DNA of 64,000 nt from the NCBI RefSeq assembly GCF_001423405.1, contig NZ_LMNS01000038.1, positions 124,001-188,000 on the forward strand, written 5' to 3'. Of the stretch, positions 27,961 to 36,679 are shown one piece after another (the first letter of the stretch is position 1; every line of letters begins with the position of its first letter). The DNA is from Methylobacterium sp. Leaf123. Its GTDB lineage: Bacteria; Pseudomonadota; Alphaproteobacteria; Rhizobiales; Beijerinckiaceae. The notes below the pieces were generated by a model. It saw only the letters and a list, made by a program, of their open reading frames with translations. It was not told where the DNA came from and did not search any database. The position numbers were made by a program, and so were the translations under genes.

Positions 27961-28557
27961 TTACTTCGCTTCGCCGTACAGCTTCTCGACGTACTCCCAG
28001 TTCACGAGGTTCTCGATGAACGCCTTGAGGTAGTCGGGGCGGCGGTTGCGGTAGTCGATGTAGTAGGAGTGCTCCCACACGTCGACGCCGAGGATCGGGG
28101 TCGCGCCGTGGACCAGCGGGTTCTCGCCGTTCGGGGTCTTCAGGATGGCGAGCTTGCCGTCCTTGACCGCAAGCCAGGCCCAGCCGGAGCCGAACTGGCC
28201 GACGCCGGCCTGGATGAAGTCCGCCTTGAACTTCTCGTAGCCGCCGAGATCCTCGTCGATCTTCTGAGCGAGCGCGGCCGGGGGCTGACCGCCGCCGTTT
28301 GGCTTCATCCAGTTCCAGAAGTGGAGGTGGTTGAAGTGCTGGCCGGCGTTGTTGAAGAGCGCCTGATTGGTGTTGTAACTCGCCTTGACGATCTCCTCGA
28401 CGCTCTTGCCGGCGAGGTCGGTGCCTTCGAGCAGCTTGTTACCGGTGTCGACATAGGCCTTGTGGTGCTTGTCGTGGTGAAACTCGAGGGTTTCCTTCGA
28501 CATGTAGGGCCCCAGCGCATCGTAGGCGTAGGGCAGCTCGGGCAGGGTGAACGTCAT
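27961..28557 (-). CDS. sodB: Superoxide dismutase, Fe/Mn family (Fe-type features)
   Basis: Cytoplasmic enzyme of 198 residues that converts superoxide to peroxide and oxygen. Predicted metal ligands are His27 (ETLEFHHDKHH), His77 (FNHLHFW), Asp159 and His163 (DVWEHSYYIDY). Gln73 in NNAGQHFNH matches the active-site Gln position of iron enzymes rather than the Gly found in E. coli Mn-SOD, so Fe is favoured; cambialistic use cannot be excluded. ATG 28557 begins the canonical MTFTLPELPYAYDAL. Confidence 0.95.
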   Translation of the reverse strand: MTFTLPELPYAYDALGPYMSKETLEFHHDKHHKAYVDTGNKLLEGTDLAGKSVEEIVKASYNTNQALFNNAGQHFNHLHFWNWMKPNGGGQPPAALAQKIDEDLGGYEKFKADFIQAGVGQFGSGWAWLAVKDGKLAILKTPNGENPLVHGATPILGVDVWEHSYYIDYRNRRPDYLKAFIENLVNWEYVEKLYGEAK

Positions 28558-28926
28558 GCGTGTCTCCTGGGTTGTCCGGGTCTCGCGGGAAGCGAAGGCG
28601 AAGCGCGCAGGCCGTTTGAAGCGCGCGGCCGGCGAGGTGACGCGCGGGTAGGTAAGTCGGTGGACCGGGCTCGGCAACGCCAGCGGAGCCGTATCCGTGC
28701 GCATGTCACCGTTCCGGGCGGGGCATCCACCGTTTTGCGAAGGGCATCCGCCGCTGCCATCGCTCGATGCGGTGCGTGAGGACACCGCAAGGCGGGCACT
28801 CCCCTGTGCATGGAGCGACGGAAAGGCCGGTTTCCGCGCGGGGCGTGGCCGTGCGATTTTGCAATGAGCGGGCGGGGGGTTATCCTGTGGCCCTCACGCC
28901 GCCCGCGACAGTCAGTCGAGAGTACC
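28558..28926. other. Divergent intergenic region, no gene recognised
   Basis: 369 bp between sodB and the membrane protein gene at 28927. Open frames extend into it from both sides but lose family or membrane character. It must contain both promoters; I see no convincing operator, repeat or RNA structure. Confidence 0.45.
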
Positions 28927-29904
28927 ATGGTCGTCGCGCTGCTCGCGCTCAGTTCCGTCATGATCCTCGGGGGCATCGCCGCCGTGGTCCAGGGCTTTCC
29001 CTATGTCCGGCTGGAGAGCGGGCTGGCGATGGTGATCGGCGGCTCGACCGCGGCGTCGGCCGGCGTCGTCCTGCTCGGCCTGACGGCCATCGTCTACCGC
29101 CTGCGCACGCTCCACGGCGCTGTCGAGAGCCTGCGCGAGGCATCTCCCCCGTTGAGCATCCCGGCCGCAACGCCGGCCGGAACGGTGCCCTGGGAGGCAC
29201 CGGAAGCGCCGGCCTTCACGGCTCCCGAGGTTTCGCCGCCGGAGCGGCCCTCGTTCACCGGTCTGGGGATGGCCGGCGCGGGGGCGGCCGGTCTCGCGGG
29301 GCTGTCGATCGGCGCGTTGCGGCCGGGCGCGCGCGGCTCTGAGCCGGTTTTCGAGGATCCGACGCCCTCGGCCGAACCGCAGCCGAGCGCCGTCGAGCCG
29401 CTGCTGCCCAACCTGCTGCCGGAGGCCGCGCCGCGTGCGAGCGATGACGACCTGTTCCGCAGCCCCGAGCCCGCGCACGAACCCGAGCGGGCGCCGGCCT
29501 TCCCCGAACCCGAGCCGGTGACGCTTCCGAACCCGGTCGCCGAGGAGCGGGACGCGGCGCGGATCGCGGCCCAGACGCCCGCGGCCGAACCGATCGGCCT
29601 GCGCTCCTTCCTCGACGAGCCGGCGCCTGCACCTTTGCCGGAGGTGCAGCCCGAGCCGGAAGCCGTCGCGCCTGCGCCGCAAGAGGTCGTGGCGCACGAG
29701 ACGGAGGCTCAGGAGCCGGAGGCGAATGCCCCGGAGGAGCGGCACGCGGTCGGTTCCTACGCGTCGGGCGCCAACACCTACGTGATGTTCTCCGACGGCT
29801 CGATCGAGGCGGATACGCCGCGCGGCCGCTTCACCTTCGCCTCGCTCGATGAGCTGAAGAGCTTCGTCAATGCCGGCGGCGAGGAGGCACGGGGCGCGGC
29901 CTGA
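28927..29904 (+). CDS. Membrane-anchored Pro/Glu-rich protein, 325 aa
   Basis: Two N-terminal hydrophobic helices (about residues 2-24 and 33-58) are followed by a long low-complexity region rich in Pro, Glu and Ala (about 70-285) with repeated PEP/EPEP patterns such as SPEPAHEPERAPAFPEPEP. A short conserved-looking C-terminus follows (YASGANTYVMFSDGSIEADTPRGRFTF, residues about 278-305, then LDELKSFVN). This layout, a membrane anchor, a flexible spacer and a small C-terminal module, suggests a cytoplasmic tether. No named family recognised. ATG 28927 is taken since the first helix starts there. Confidence 0.65.
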   Translation: MVVALLALSSVMILGGIAAVVQGFPYVRLESGLAMVIGGSTAASAGVVLLGLTAIVYRLRTLHGAVESLREASPPLSIPAATPAGTVPWEAPEAPAFTAPEVSPPERPSFTGLGMAGAGAAGLAGLSIGALRPGARGSEPVFEDPTPSAEPQPSAVEPLLPNLLPEAAPRASDDDLFRSPEPAHEPERAPAFPEPEPVTLPNPVAEERDAARIAAQTPAAEPIGLRSFLDEPAPAPLPEVQPEPEAVAPAPQEVVAHETEAQEPEANAPEERHAVGSYASGANTYVMFSDGSIEADTPRGRFTFASLDELKSFVNAGGEEARGAA

Positions 29905-29958
29905 GGCTGCGCATCCCGGCCGATCTCAAGACTTGTGAAATTTTATGCGCGTGAAGCC

Positions 29959-29980
29959 GGAGGAGGTCGCGGCCTCCTCC
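29959..29980. terminator. Hairpin between convergent genes
   Basis: GGAGGAGG (29959-29966) pairs with CCTCCTCC (29973-29980), extended by one further C-G pair. It lies between the membrane protein gene and the convergent PAS kinase. It has no T-tract, so the terminator call is tentative. Confidence 0.4.
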
Positions 29981-30048
29981 GATCCCATCGCGCGGCCCAA
30001 CCACATCCTCTTCCCCACATGCCGGTCCGATGACGGGGCGCCTGCCCC

Positions 30049-31800
30049 TCACGCCAGCGGGTTGAGCGCCGGGTTTCGCGCGGGCAGGGGCGCGGCGAGC
30101 GTCAGGTGGAATCCCTCGGGCGCGTAATCGGTCGTGATCTGCGCCTGAACCTGTGCGGTCAGCACCCGTTGCAGCAGGCGTGAGCCGAAGCCCTGGCGGG
30201 TCGGCGGGGCGACGGGAGGACCACCGCTCTCGCGCCAATCGAGATGCAGCACACCGGCCTCGACGCTCCACGTGATCGCGACCCGTCCGCGGCCGGTGGA
30301 GAGCGCGCCGTACTTGGCGGCGTTGGTGGTCAATTCGTGGATCGCCATGCCGATCGGAACGGCGATCTCGGAGGGCAGGTCCACCGACGGGCCGTCGAGG
30401 ACGATGCGCAGATCCGGCGAGGTCTCGGTCTCGCTCTCGGCATAGGGCATCAGTTCGGAGGCGAGCAGGTCGCGCAGGCTCGCCGTCTGCCATGTGGCCT
30501 CGGTGAGCACGCTGTGGGTGTGGGCGAGCGACTTGATGCGGCCGACGAAGGCCTCGTGGAAGCTGTCGATGCTGGTGGCGGTGCGCGCCGTCGAGCCGAC
30601 GATGGCCTGGACGGTGGCCAGCGTGTTCTTCACCCGGTGGTGTAGCTCGCGGATCAGGAGGCTGCGGCGCTCCTCCGAGAGGTGGCGGTCAGTCACGTCG
30701 GCGACGACGCCGATCAGGCGCCGCGGCAGCCCGCCCGGCCGGGTCCGCTCGAACCGGCCGGCCATGTCGATGGTGCGCCAGAGGCCGTCGTCGTGGCGGC
30801 GGATGCGGCCGGTGGCGTGCAGGATCGTGTCCTCGCGCAGCGCCCGCAAGATCGCCTGCCGGAAGACCGGGCGATCCTCGGGATGGAGGATCTCATTGAG
30901 GAAGGCGGACTTGCCGATGCTGCCCTCTTCCGGCCGACGGCCGAAGATCGCGAACATCCGCTCGTTCTCCCAGGTCGCCCGGTCGTCGAGGACGTGCCAC
31001 TCGAAAATGCCGAGGTCGGCGACCGTGGTGGCGACCCGCAGGCGCTCCTCGCGTTCGGCCAAGGCCTCCCGAGCCTCGACCCGAGTGGTGACGTCCTGCA
31101 CCACGCCGACGATGCCGATGGGCGCGCCGTCGGCGGCAAGCAGCGCCTCGCCGCGGGCGCCGATCCAGATCTCGGCGCCGTCGGTGGCGCGTCGAAAGCG
31201 GGTCTGGAACGCATAGGGGCGACGCTCGGCGATCGCCGCGGCGACCGCGGCCTGGATCCGTTCGGCGTCTTCGGGATCGACCTGGCCGCGCATCCCCTCC
31301 CAGGTGACGGAGCGCCCCGGCGCATAGCCGAGGATCTGCGCTGCGCGGCGGGAAAACACCATCTGACCGGTGACGAGATCCCAGCGCCACTCGCCGAGCC
31401 CCGCAGCCGTCAGGGCGTCGCGGTTCTGCTCGGCCCGGACGAGATCGTCGGCATCGACGAGATTCACCACCGCGACCGTCTCGCTGCCATCCTCTCCGGA
31501 CAGGGTCAGGCGCAGATCGAGGCTGGTGCCATCCGCCCGCAGCCAACGGCGGATGCCGGCCTTCAGACCGGGCGTCTCGCCGTCGAACGCGTCGCGGCCG
31601 ATCACGTGGTCGATCGGGCGGCCATCGAGGGCACCCGAGGGGTAGCCGAGCCAGCGGTACAGGCAGGGATTGGCGGTGCGGATCGTGCGTCCATCGGGCG
31701 CGAAGACGGCGAGCCCCACCGGCGCGCGGTCGAAGGCCGCGCGGTACAAGGCGGGCGACAGGTCCGCCGGTCGAGAGCCCTTGTCCGCGCTGTCGTACAC
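30049..31800 (-). CDS. Three-PAS HWE-family sensor histidine kinase
   Basis: Soluble kinase of 583 residues. Three PAS-type domains are visible: about residues 18-130 (starting FDRAPVGLAVFAPDGRTI), 135-250 (GLGEWRWDLVTGQMVFSRRAAQILG) and 262-380 (DLGIFEWHVLDDRATWENERMFAIFG). The HWE core follows, with His in LLIRELHHRVKNTLATVQ, N-box HELTTNAAKYGALS, and the family-naming Trp-x-Glu in LDWRESGGPP. In alphaproteobacteria such kinases often feed the general stress response through PhyR, or light and redox signalling. No LOV Cys motif is present here, so the signal is unknown. No regulator is adjacent. Confidence 0.92.
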   Translation of the reverse strand: MYDSADKGSRPADLSPALYRAAFDRAPVGLAVFAPDGRTIRTANPCLYRWLGYPSGALDGRPIDHVIGRDAFDGETPGLKAGIRRWLRADGTSLDLRLTLSGEDGSETVAVVNLVDADDLVRAEQNRDALTAAGLGEWRWDLVTGQMVFSRRAAQILGYAPGRSVTWEGMRGQVDPEDAERIQAAVAAAIAERRPYAFQTRFRRATDGAEIWIGARGEALLAADGAPIGIVGVVQDVTTRVEAREALAEREERLRVATTVADLGIFEWHVLDDRATWENERMFAIFGRRPEEGSIGKSAFLNEILHPEDRPVFRQAILRALREDTILHATGRIRRHDDGLWRTIDMAGRFERTRPGGLPRRLIGVVADVTDRHLSEERRSLLIRELHHRVKNTLATVQAIVGSTARTATSIDSFHEAFVGRIKSLAHTHSVLTEATWQTASLRDLLASELMPYAESETETSPDLRIVLDGPSVDLPSEIAVPIGMAIHELTTNAAKYGALSTGRGRVAITWSVEAGVLHLDWRESGGPPVAPPTRQGFGSRLLQRVLTAQVQAQITTDYAPEGFHLTLAAPLPARNPALNPLA

Positions 31801-31907
31801 GATACTCCCCGTTCAGCCGCCCGCCGCGGGTGCAAGCGGGACCGTCCGGAGGGCGGCACCATGACGGAGGTCGCCGCGGACAACAAGATGCCCGAGCGAG
31901 GCAAGCC

Positions 31908-32840
31908 TCATCGACCGCTGCCGGTCAACAGGCGCGGCAGGGCTGCCATCAGCATAAACCCTGCGCGGATCACCGCACCGGCATCGCCGACCGCGCCGCG
32001 CACCAGCGCCCGGCCGAGGCGGACGGGCAGGTTCACGGCCAGGGCGGCAGCCAGGACGGCGAGCGACACCGCCCGGCCGTGATGCTTGTGGGCGTAGAGC
32101 GCCTGCGCCCGCAGGAAGTAGAACAGGCGACGGTCCTTCACCGCCTCGGTGGTGCCCTGGCCGCGGTGACGGATCTCGGCCCCTGCGACATGGCACACCG
32201 CAAAGCCGGCAGCGGCAGCGCGGGCGCAGAGGTCGGCATCCTCCCAGTAGACGAAGAAGCGCTCGTCGAACCCACCGAGCGCCGCGAAGAGCGGGCGCCG
32301 GATCATCAGGAACGCGCCCATCACCGCATCGACCGGCCGGGTCTCGGCGTGATCCCAATCGAGCAGGAAGTGCGGCGCCACGCGGCCGGGCAGCAGGCGG
32401 TCGAGGAACAGGGTGTGGGCGATCAGGCTCGCACCCGTCGGGTGGCGGGCGCAGGTGCGGTGCGTCTGCCCGGCGTCATCGACCAGCCGAGCGCCGACGA
32501 TGCCGGTGCCGGGATCGGCCTCGAGCCGCGCGCGGGCGACGGCGATGCCGTCCCGGCTCACCTGCGTATCGGGGTTGAGAAACAGGATCGCCGCGGCCGT
32601 GCCTTGGGCCGCGCCCTGGTTGCAGGCACGGGCGAAGCCGCGATTGTCGTCGTTGCGCAGCACCGTGAGCGCGAGGCCCGGTTGATCCAGCCCCTCGGCA
32701 GAGCCGTCGGAGGAGGCGTTGTCGACGACGACGACGCGCAGATGTTCCGCTCTCTTGCTCGCGGCGAGGCTCGCGAGGCAGGCCCGGAGCTGGTCCCCGG
32801 CATTCCAATTGACGATGACGACGTCGAGAGCTGCCGTCAC
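31908..32840 (-). CDS. Family 2 glycosyltransferase (rhamnosyltransferase-like), second gene of pair
   Basis: GT-A glycosyltransferase of 310 residues. The nucleotide-sugar binding start is LDVVIVNWNAGDQL, with VVVVDNASSDGS and the metal-binding stretch FLNPDTQVS. Then comes GAFLMIRRPLFAALGGFDERFFVYWEDADLC, typical of the WbbL/RfbF group. The C-terminus has a hydrophobic segment (VSLAVLAAALAVNLP) that may lie on the membrane. Start GTG 32840 overlaps the upstream gene's stop as GTGA. Product is probably an O-antigen or exopolysaccharide sugar transfer. Confidence 0.88.
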   Translation of the reverse strand: MTAALDVVIVNWNAGDQLRACLASLAASKRAEHLRVVVVDNASSDGSAEGLDQPGLALTVLRNDDNRGFARACNQGAAQGTAAAILFLNPDTQVSRDGIAVARARLEADPGTGIVGARLVDDAGQTHRTCARHPTGASLIAHTLFLDRLLPGRVAPHFLLDWDHAETRPVDAVMGAFLMIRRPLFAALGGFDERFFVYWEDADLCARAAAAGFAVCHVAGAEIRHRGQGTTEAVKDRRLFYFLRAQALYAHKHHGRAVSLAVLAAALAVNLPVRLGRALVRGAVGDAGAVIRAGFMLMAALPRLLTGSGR

Positions 32841-33742
32841 GGCGGCGCGTCCGCCGGCCGGCCGAGATGCCCGCCCAGCCCTTGCGCCAGGGCCGCGAGA
32901 AGGCGCGCGAGCACGCGGGGCGAGAACCGGTGACGGCTCCAGTAGAGCCCGATCTGGAGCGGCAGATAGGCGGCCTGTTTCAGCTTCCACCGGGCCGGCA
33001 CGTGCGGCAGGCGCCAGCTATAGGCGGAGTTGCGCACGTATACGGCCATGCGGAACAGCGGCTGGTCGGGCATCGCCACCGGCAGGAATCGCATCCGGAT
33101 CGTGCCGCGCCCGACGCTGTGCGGGATGGCGGTGCCAAAATCCATCCAGCAACTCCGGCCGCGCGCCCAGGCACGAAAGCACCATTCGAGATCGACGGCG
33201 TCGATGAAGAAATCCTCGCGGAATGGGCCGACCCTGTCGAAGGCCGCCAGATCCAGGAGCGAGCCGGAGGTCGCCAGGAACTCGACGGGTCGAAGGTTTT
33301 CGCGGCGCGGCATGCCGGGGCGCAGCGGATAGACCGGTGCCTTATGGCCGGGCTTCGGCGCCGGTGCCGGTCCGACAAGGGCCGGGGGCGGGTCTTCGCC
33401 TGCGGCCCGGTCGAGGGCATGGCCCAGCGCCTGCGCCGTCTCGACGGTGGCATCGGCATCCTGATCGAGCAGAAACAGGCGGCGGAACCCGGCGACCGTC
33501 GCCGCCTCGGCCAGCGCGTTCAGGGCGGTGGCGATGCCCTGGTTGCGGCCCTCACCGAGCCGGGTAAGCCCCGCCGCGCCCCGCAACTGCGCCAGCGCCT
33601 CGAGCGGGATGCCGCCATTGTCGTAGACGAGGACGGGCAGGCGCCCGGCAAAGCGCTCGACGATCCGCGCCACCTGTTCGGGCGAGGGACGGAAGAACAC
33701 GACCGCGACGGCGGTGTCAGGGGGAGGTTCGGGGGGCGTCAC
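32837..33742 (-). CDS. Glycosyltransferase (rhamnosyltransferase-like), first gene of pair
   Basis: Protein of 301 residues with a GT2-like fold: TAVAVVFFRPSPEQVARIV, VLVYDNGG, EGRNQGIATALNALAEAA, and the metal site LLDQDADAT. Then GSLLDLAAFDRVGPFREDFFIDAVDLEWCFRAWARG matches the rhamnosyltransferase acceptor region. It overlaps the next glycosyltransferase by 4 bp, so the two are translated together and probably add successive sugars to one surface glycan. Confidence 0.87.
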   Translation of the reverse strand: MTPPEPPPDTAVAVVFFRPSPEQVARIVERFAGRLPVLVYDNGGIPLEALAQLRGAAGLTRLGEGRNQGIATALNALAEAATVAGFRRLFLLDQDADATVETAQALGHALDRAAGEDPPPALVGPAPAPKPGHKAPVYPLRPGMPRRENLRPVEFLATSGSLLDLAAFDRVGPFREDFFIDAVDLEWCFRAWARGRSCWMDFGTAIPHSVGRGTIRMRFLPVAMPDQPLFRMAVYVRNSAYSWRLPHVPARWKLKQAAYLPLQIGLYWSRHRFSPRVLARLLAALAQGLGGHLGRPADAPP

Positions 33743-33782
33743 GTCGGACCTGTTATCGCGGCCAAAGGCCTAGGCGTCGCCC

Positions 33783-35285
33783 TCACTCGACGACGAGCTT
33801 GTAGCTCAGACCGGGCTTCACCACCGCACCGCGTTGCAGGCTGTTGAGCACGAGGAAGCGATCGACGGCGCGGTCGGGCACGCTCATGCGGCGGGCCAGC
33901 CCCTCGACGGTGTCGCCCGGCGCGGCCGTGACGATCCGCAGATGCGCCGGCTTGAGGGAGGCGGTCTCCTCCGGCTCGATCGGGCGCAGGCTCTCCAGCC
34001 AGCGGCGGAAGGCCGGCTCGGGGTCGGTCGCGCCCTTGGCCGCCATGATCATGCGGTAGGTGGTCTCGCCCATGCGGATCGCCGCCAGCCGAAAGGTCCA
34101 GTCCTTGCCCCGCGACAAGGCAACAGCGGCCGAGCGCCCGCCGACGATGCGGTTCTCGACCGAGCCCGCCTCAATGGCGTCGTTCCAGGTCGCGCGCAGC
34201 ACGTCTTCCAAGCTGCGGTCGCCGCTCGCTTCGACCTGATCGAACAGCAGGCGGCGGCTGCCCTCCGGCGTCGTGCCGAGCACGGCGTTGCGGGTGTTCT
34301 CGATGGCGAAGGCGTCCGGCACCTCGAAGGCGATGCTCAAGCCCGGATGCAGGAAGCGGCGACCGCGCACCAGCCCCTCGCCGGGATTGTCGCCATAGGC
34401 GAGCCCGTCGATCGCCGCGAGATAGCGGGCGCGGTCGTCGGCGCCGAGGCCGGGGGCGCCGATGCGCCGGGCCGCGCGGGTAACCAGCGCGATGCGCTCG
34501 GCGGTCGCCGGATGGGTCGCGAGCATGTCCGGCTCGGCCGCGCTGCCATTGCCGGCCTTGAGCGCCATGGTGCGCTGGAGCGCATCGAGGAAGCGGCCGG
34601 CACCGAACGCATCGTAGCCGGCCTGGGCCAGCACGCGCACACCGTTCGTGTCCGCCTCCAGCTCCTGTTCGCGGGAGAAGCGGGCGAGGGTGAACTTGGA
34701 CTGGCTCTCGAGCTGCGCCCCGGTGACGGGATCGTTCAGCACATCGGCGACGACGCGGCTCACGAGTTGCGAGCGCAGGGCCATCTCGCTGCGGGCGGTG
34801 GCATGGCGCAAGGTCACGTGGGCGATCTCGTGCGCGAGCACCGCCGCGACCTCGGAGCTGTCGCCGGCAAGCGCCAGCAGGCCGCGGGTGACGTAGAGCC
34901 GTCCGCTCGGCAGGGCGAAGGCGTTGACGACGGGCGAGTCGAGCAGCGTGACCGCGTAGCTCTCCTCCGGCCGGTCGCTGGCGCGCACGAGCCGGTCGGT
35001 GATCTCGGTGATGAGCCGGTGCGCGGCGGGCGCGCGGTACTCTCCGCCGAAGGAGGCCACGAGCTTGGCGTGGTCCGCCTCATCGGAGCGCGTGCGCCCC
35101 GTCGTCTTCGGCGCCTGCTCGGGCACCGTGATGACCGCCGGCGTCAAGACGCTTCCGGTCTGGTCGGCGGCGCACGCCGCGAGCAGGCCCGCGAGCGCGG
35201 CCAGCATGCCGAGCCGCGCAAGTCCCTGACGGCCGACCCCGCATGTGCGCCGCCGCCTCAATATGTGCTGCCGATCCCCCGTCAT
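33783..35285 (-). CDS. M48-family metallopeptidase lipoprotein with C-terminal LysM-like module
   Basis: Periplasmic zinc protease of 500 residues, BepA/LoiP-like. It has a lipoprotein signal with lipobox LLAAC (Cys38) and the zinc motif HEIAH (His152, Glu153, His156) in AAVLAHEIAHVTLRH. The third ligand is Glu208 in EQELEAD. The C-terminal 55 residues (AAPGDTVEGLARRMSVPDRAVDRFLVLN) form a LysM-like module that may bind peptidoglycan. Such proteins handle outer-membrane protein quality control. The neighbouring SNase-like gene lies 6 bp upstream. Confidence 0.9.
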   Translation of the reverse strand: MTGDRQHILRRRRTCGVGRQGLARLGMLAALAGLLAACAADQTGSVLTPAVITVPEQAPKTTGRTRSDEADHAKLVASFGGEYRAPAAHRLITEITDRLVRASDRPEESYAVTLLDSPVVNAFALPSGRLYVTRGLLALAGDSSEVAAVLAHEIAHVTLRHATARSEMALRSQLVSRVVADVLNDPVTGAQLESQSKFTLARFSREQELEADTNGVRVLAQAGYDAFGAGRFLDALQRTMALKAGNGSAAEPDMLATHPATAERIALVTRAARRIGAPGLGADDRARYLAAIDGLAYGDNPGEGLVRGRRFLHPGLSIAFEVPDAFAIENTRNAVLGTTPEGSRRLLFDQVEASGDRSLEDVLRATWNDAIEAGSVENRIVGGRSAAVALSRGKDWTFRLAAIRMGETTYRMIMAAKGATDPEPAFRRWLESLRPIEPEETASLKPAHLRIVTAAPGDTVEGLARRMSVPDRAVDRFLVLNSLQRGAVVKPGLSYKLVVE

Positions 35286-35291
35286 GCCGTT

Positions 35292-36137
35292 CTAGCGCCG
35301 TAGCGCCCGCTCCCCCTCGACGACCTCGATGCCTTCGACGCCCGCCAGATCGATGAACGGCCCCCGACCGATCTCGACCATGCCGCGGATTCTCACGAGG
35401 CGACCCCTCAGCGTGGCCGCCGATAAACCCTGTTCGCTCAGAATCCGCCAAGAGCGTTTCTGCACGGTTACGGTCAAGCCTTGCCCGCCACGGCGCGCGA
35501 AGTCGAGATAGGTTCGGGCCGAGCGCTCGCCGACATGAAGGATGCGTCCCTCCACCACCGTGAAGCGCCCGGCGCGTGCGCTCAATGCCGCCGCATCGGT
35601 CGCGGCGAGCGGGCCACCGGCCCAGATGCCGAGCCCGGCCGCGCGTGGCGCCGACTCGAGGGTGCGGAGCGCCGGGCGGCAGAGCGTGTCGGCCTCGCCG
35701 GCATCGGCATAGGCAAGCCCGGCCGCGACCAATCCTCCGGCGAGATCGACCGGCTCCGCCTCGCCCGCGATCGCGTCGGCGCGACGGCGGCCCCAGCGGT
35801 CCTCGGCCCCGCGCTCGGTCAAAACGAGGGACGCGCCGCGATAGGCGTGCAGCCAGCCCCGCGCGGCCGCGTCAAACGCCGGCTCGTCGGGCCAGCGCAG
35901 CCCGGAGAGCACGGCCCGGCGGCCGGATGCGAGAAGCAGCTCGCCCCTGGGTCCGATCTCGGCAAGGCGGTCCGCCCGCGCGGCGGAAGCCCGGCATGCC
36001 TCCTCCACCCGTGGAGCGCCCGAGGCATCGCCCGGCGCGCCGCAGGCGGCCGCGAGCAACCAGACGAGAGCCGGGGCACCGCCTCGGCTCGTCCGGCTCC
36101 CCCGCGAGCCGATCTCGTGACCATCACCGGGCAACAT
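35292..36137 (-). CDS. Thermonuclease (SNase-like) family protein, probably exported
   Basis: Protein of about 281 residues. An N-terminal hydrophobic stretch (APALVWLLAAACGAPG) looks like a signal or lipoprotein segment. The SNase-type barrel is recognisable from SGLRWPDEPAFDAAARGWLHAYRGASLVLTERGAEDRWGRRRA (residues about 93-136) and VAAGLAYAD. A later OB-like stretch (VVEGRILHVGERSARTYLDF) is typical of alphaproteobacterial members. Catalytic residues are only partly visible, so activity is uncertain. ATG 36137 gives the signal; an upstream in-frame extension to 36293 lacks it. Confidence 0.72.
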   Translation of the reverse strand: MLPGDGHEIGSRGSRTSRGGAPALVWLLAAACGAPGDASGAPRVEEACRASAARADRLAEIGPRGELLLASGRRAVLSGLRWPDEPAFDAAARGWLHAYRGASLVLTERGAEDRWGRRRADAIAGEAEPVDLAGGLVAAGLAYADAGEADTLCRPALRTLESAPRAAGLGIWAGGPLAATDAAALSARAGRFTVVEGRILHVGERSARTYLDFARRGGQGLTVTVQKRSWRILSEQGLSAATLRGRLVRIRGMVEIGRGPFIDLAGVEGIEVVEGERALRR

Positions 36138-36299
36138 CGCCACCGTTCGCGCTCGGTCTTTCGATTCAAGCGAGGATGCCGCGCGAAAAGTGCCCGGATC
36201 GCGGCACGCGCGAGCACCGCCCGCGCGCAATCGCGGATTGCCGGCGCGTGCGCTTCCCGGGCAACAGCGCGATGGTCGCGCGCTCCGGCTCATTCCTTA

Positions 36300-36324
36300 C
36301 AACCGCTCCGGCCCGGAGCGGTTG
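36300..36324. repeat. Perfect 11-bp inverted repeat with 3-base loop
   Basis: CAACCGCTCCG (36300-36310) is followed by GCC and its exact complement (36314-36324). It lies 36 bp before the tRNA-Arg gene, in the promoter area of the tRNA or in the leader of the divergent SNase-like gene. Confidence 0.5.
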
Positions 36325-36359
36325 GCGGTGCCGTGCGATGATGCTAAGCCGGTGGAGAC

Positions 36360-36679
36360 GTCTCCGTAGCTCAGCTGGACAGAGCACAGGTTTCCTAAAC
36401 TCCACAATTGGGCGCCGTGATGGGAAACCGCACGGCGGATCCACTCAAATTCGGGGAAAGCTTCCGGCGCCACGGCGCTCTGCCGATCCCGAGCCAAGCC
36501 CGAGGTCCGGTCACGGTCCACGGGAAGGTGTAGAGACTAGACGGGTGGCACCTAAAGGCTTCGTTCGAAGCCCACGGTGAAGGGATAGTCCAGACCACGA
36601 ACGCGCGAACAGCGTGGCGGCGAAAGTCGAAGTGGTATGAAACCTGGGGTCGCAGGTTCGAGCCCTGCCGGGGACGCCA
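36360..36679 (+). tRNA. tRNA-Arg(CCT), interrupted by a group I intron
   Basis: Exon 1 is 36360-36396 and exon 2 is 36640-36679. Joined, they give a normal 77-nt tRNA: acceptor stem GTCTCCG with CGGGGAC (one T-G pair), D-arm TAGCTCAGCTGGACAGAGCA, anticodon stem CAGGT/ACCTG around loop TTCCTAA (anticodon CCT), T-arm GCAGGTTCGAGCCCTGC, and an encoded CCA (36677-36679). It decodes AGG. The intron lies directly after the third anticodon base. The same tRNA carries a group I intron in Agrobacterium, so this is a known location. Confidence 0.96.
36397..36639 (+). ncRNA. Group I intron (IC3-like), no internal reading frame
   Basis: The 243-nt intron starts after exon-terminal T36396 and ends at G36639 (omega-G). 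The internal guide GGGAAACC at 36422-36429 pairs with exon bases GGTTTCCT (36389-36396), giving the required U-G pair at the 5-prime splice site. Core elements match the bacterial tRNA introns: CTCAAATTCGG(G)GAAA in the P4/J region, CCGAGCCAAGC, GGTGTAGAGACTAGACGG (P7, guanosine site), GGTGAAGGGATAGTCCAG, and GGCGAAAGTC near the 3-prime end. It should self-splice. It encodes no homing endonuclease. Assignment rests on motif match; no folding was run. Confidence 0.93.
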
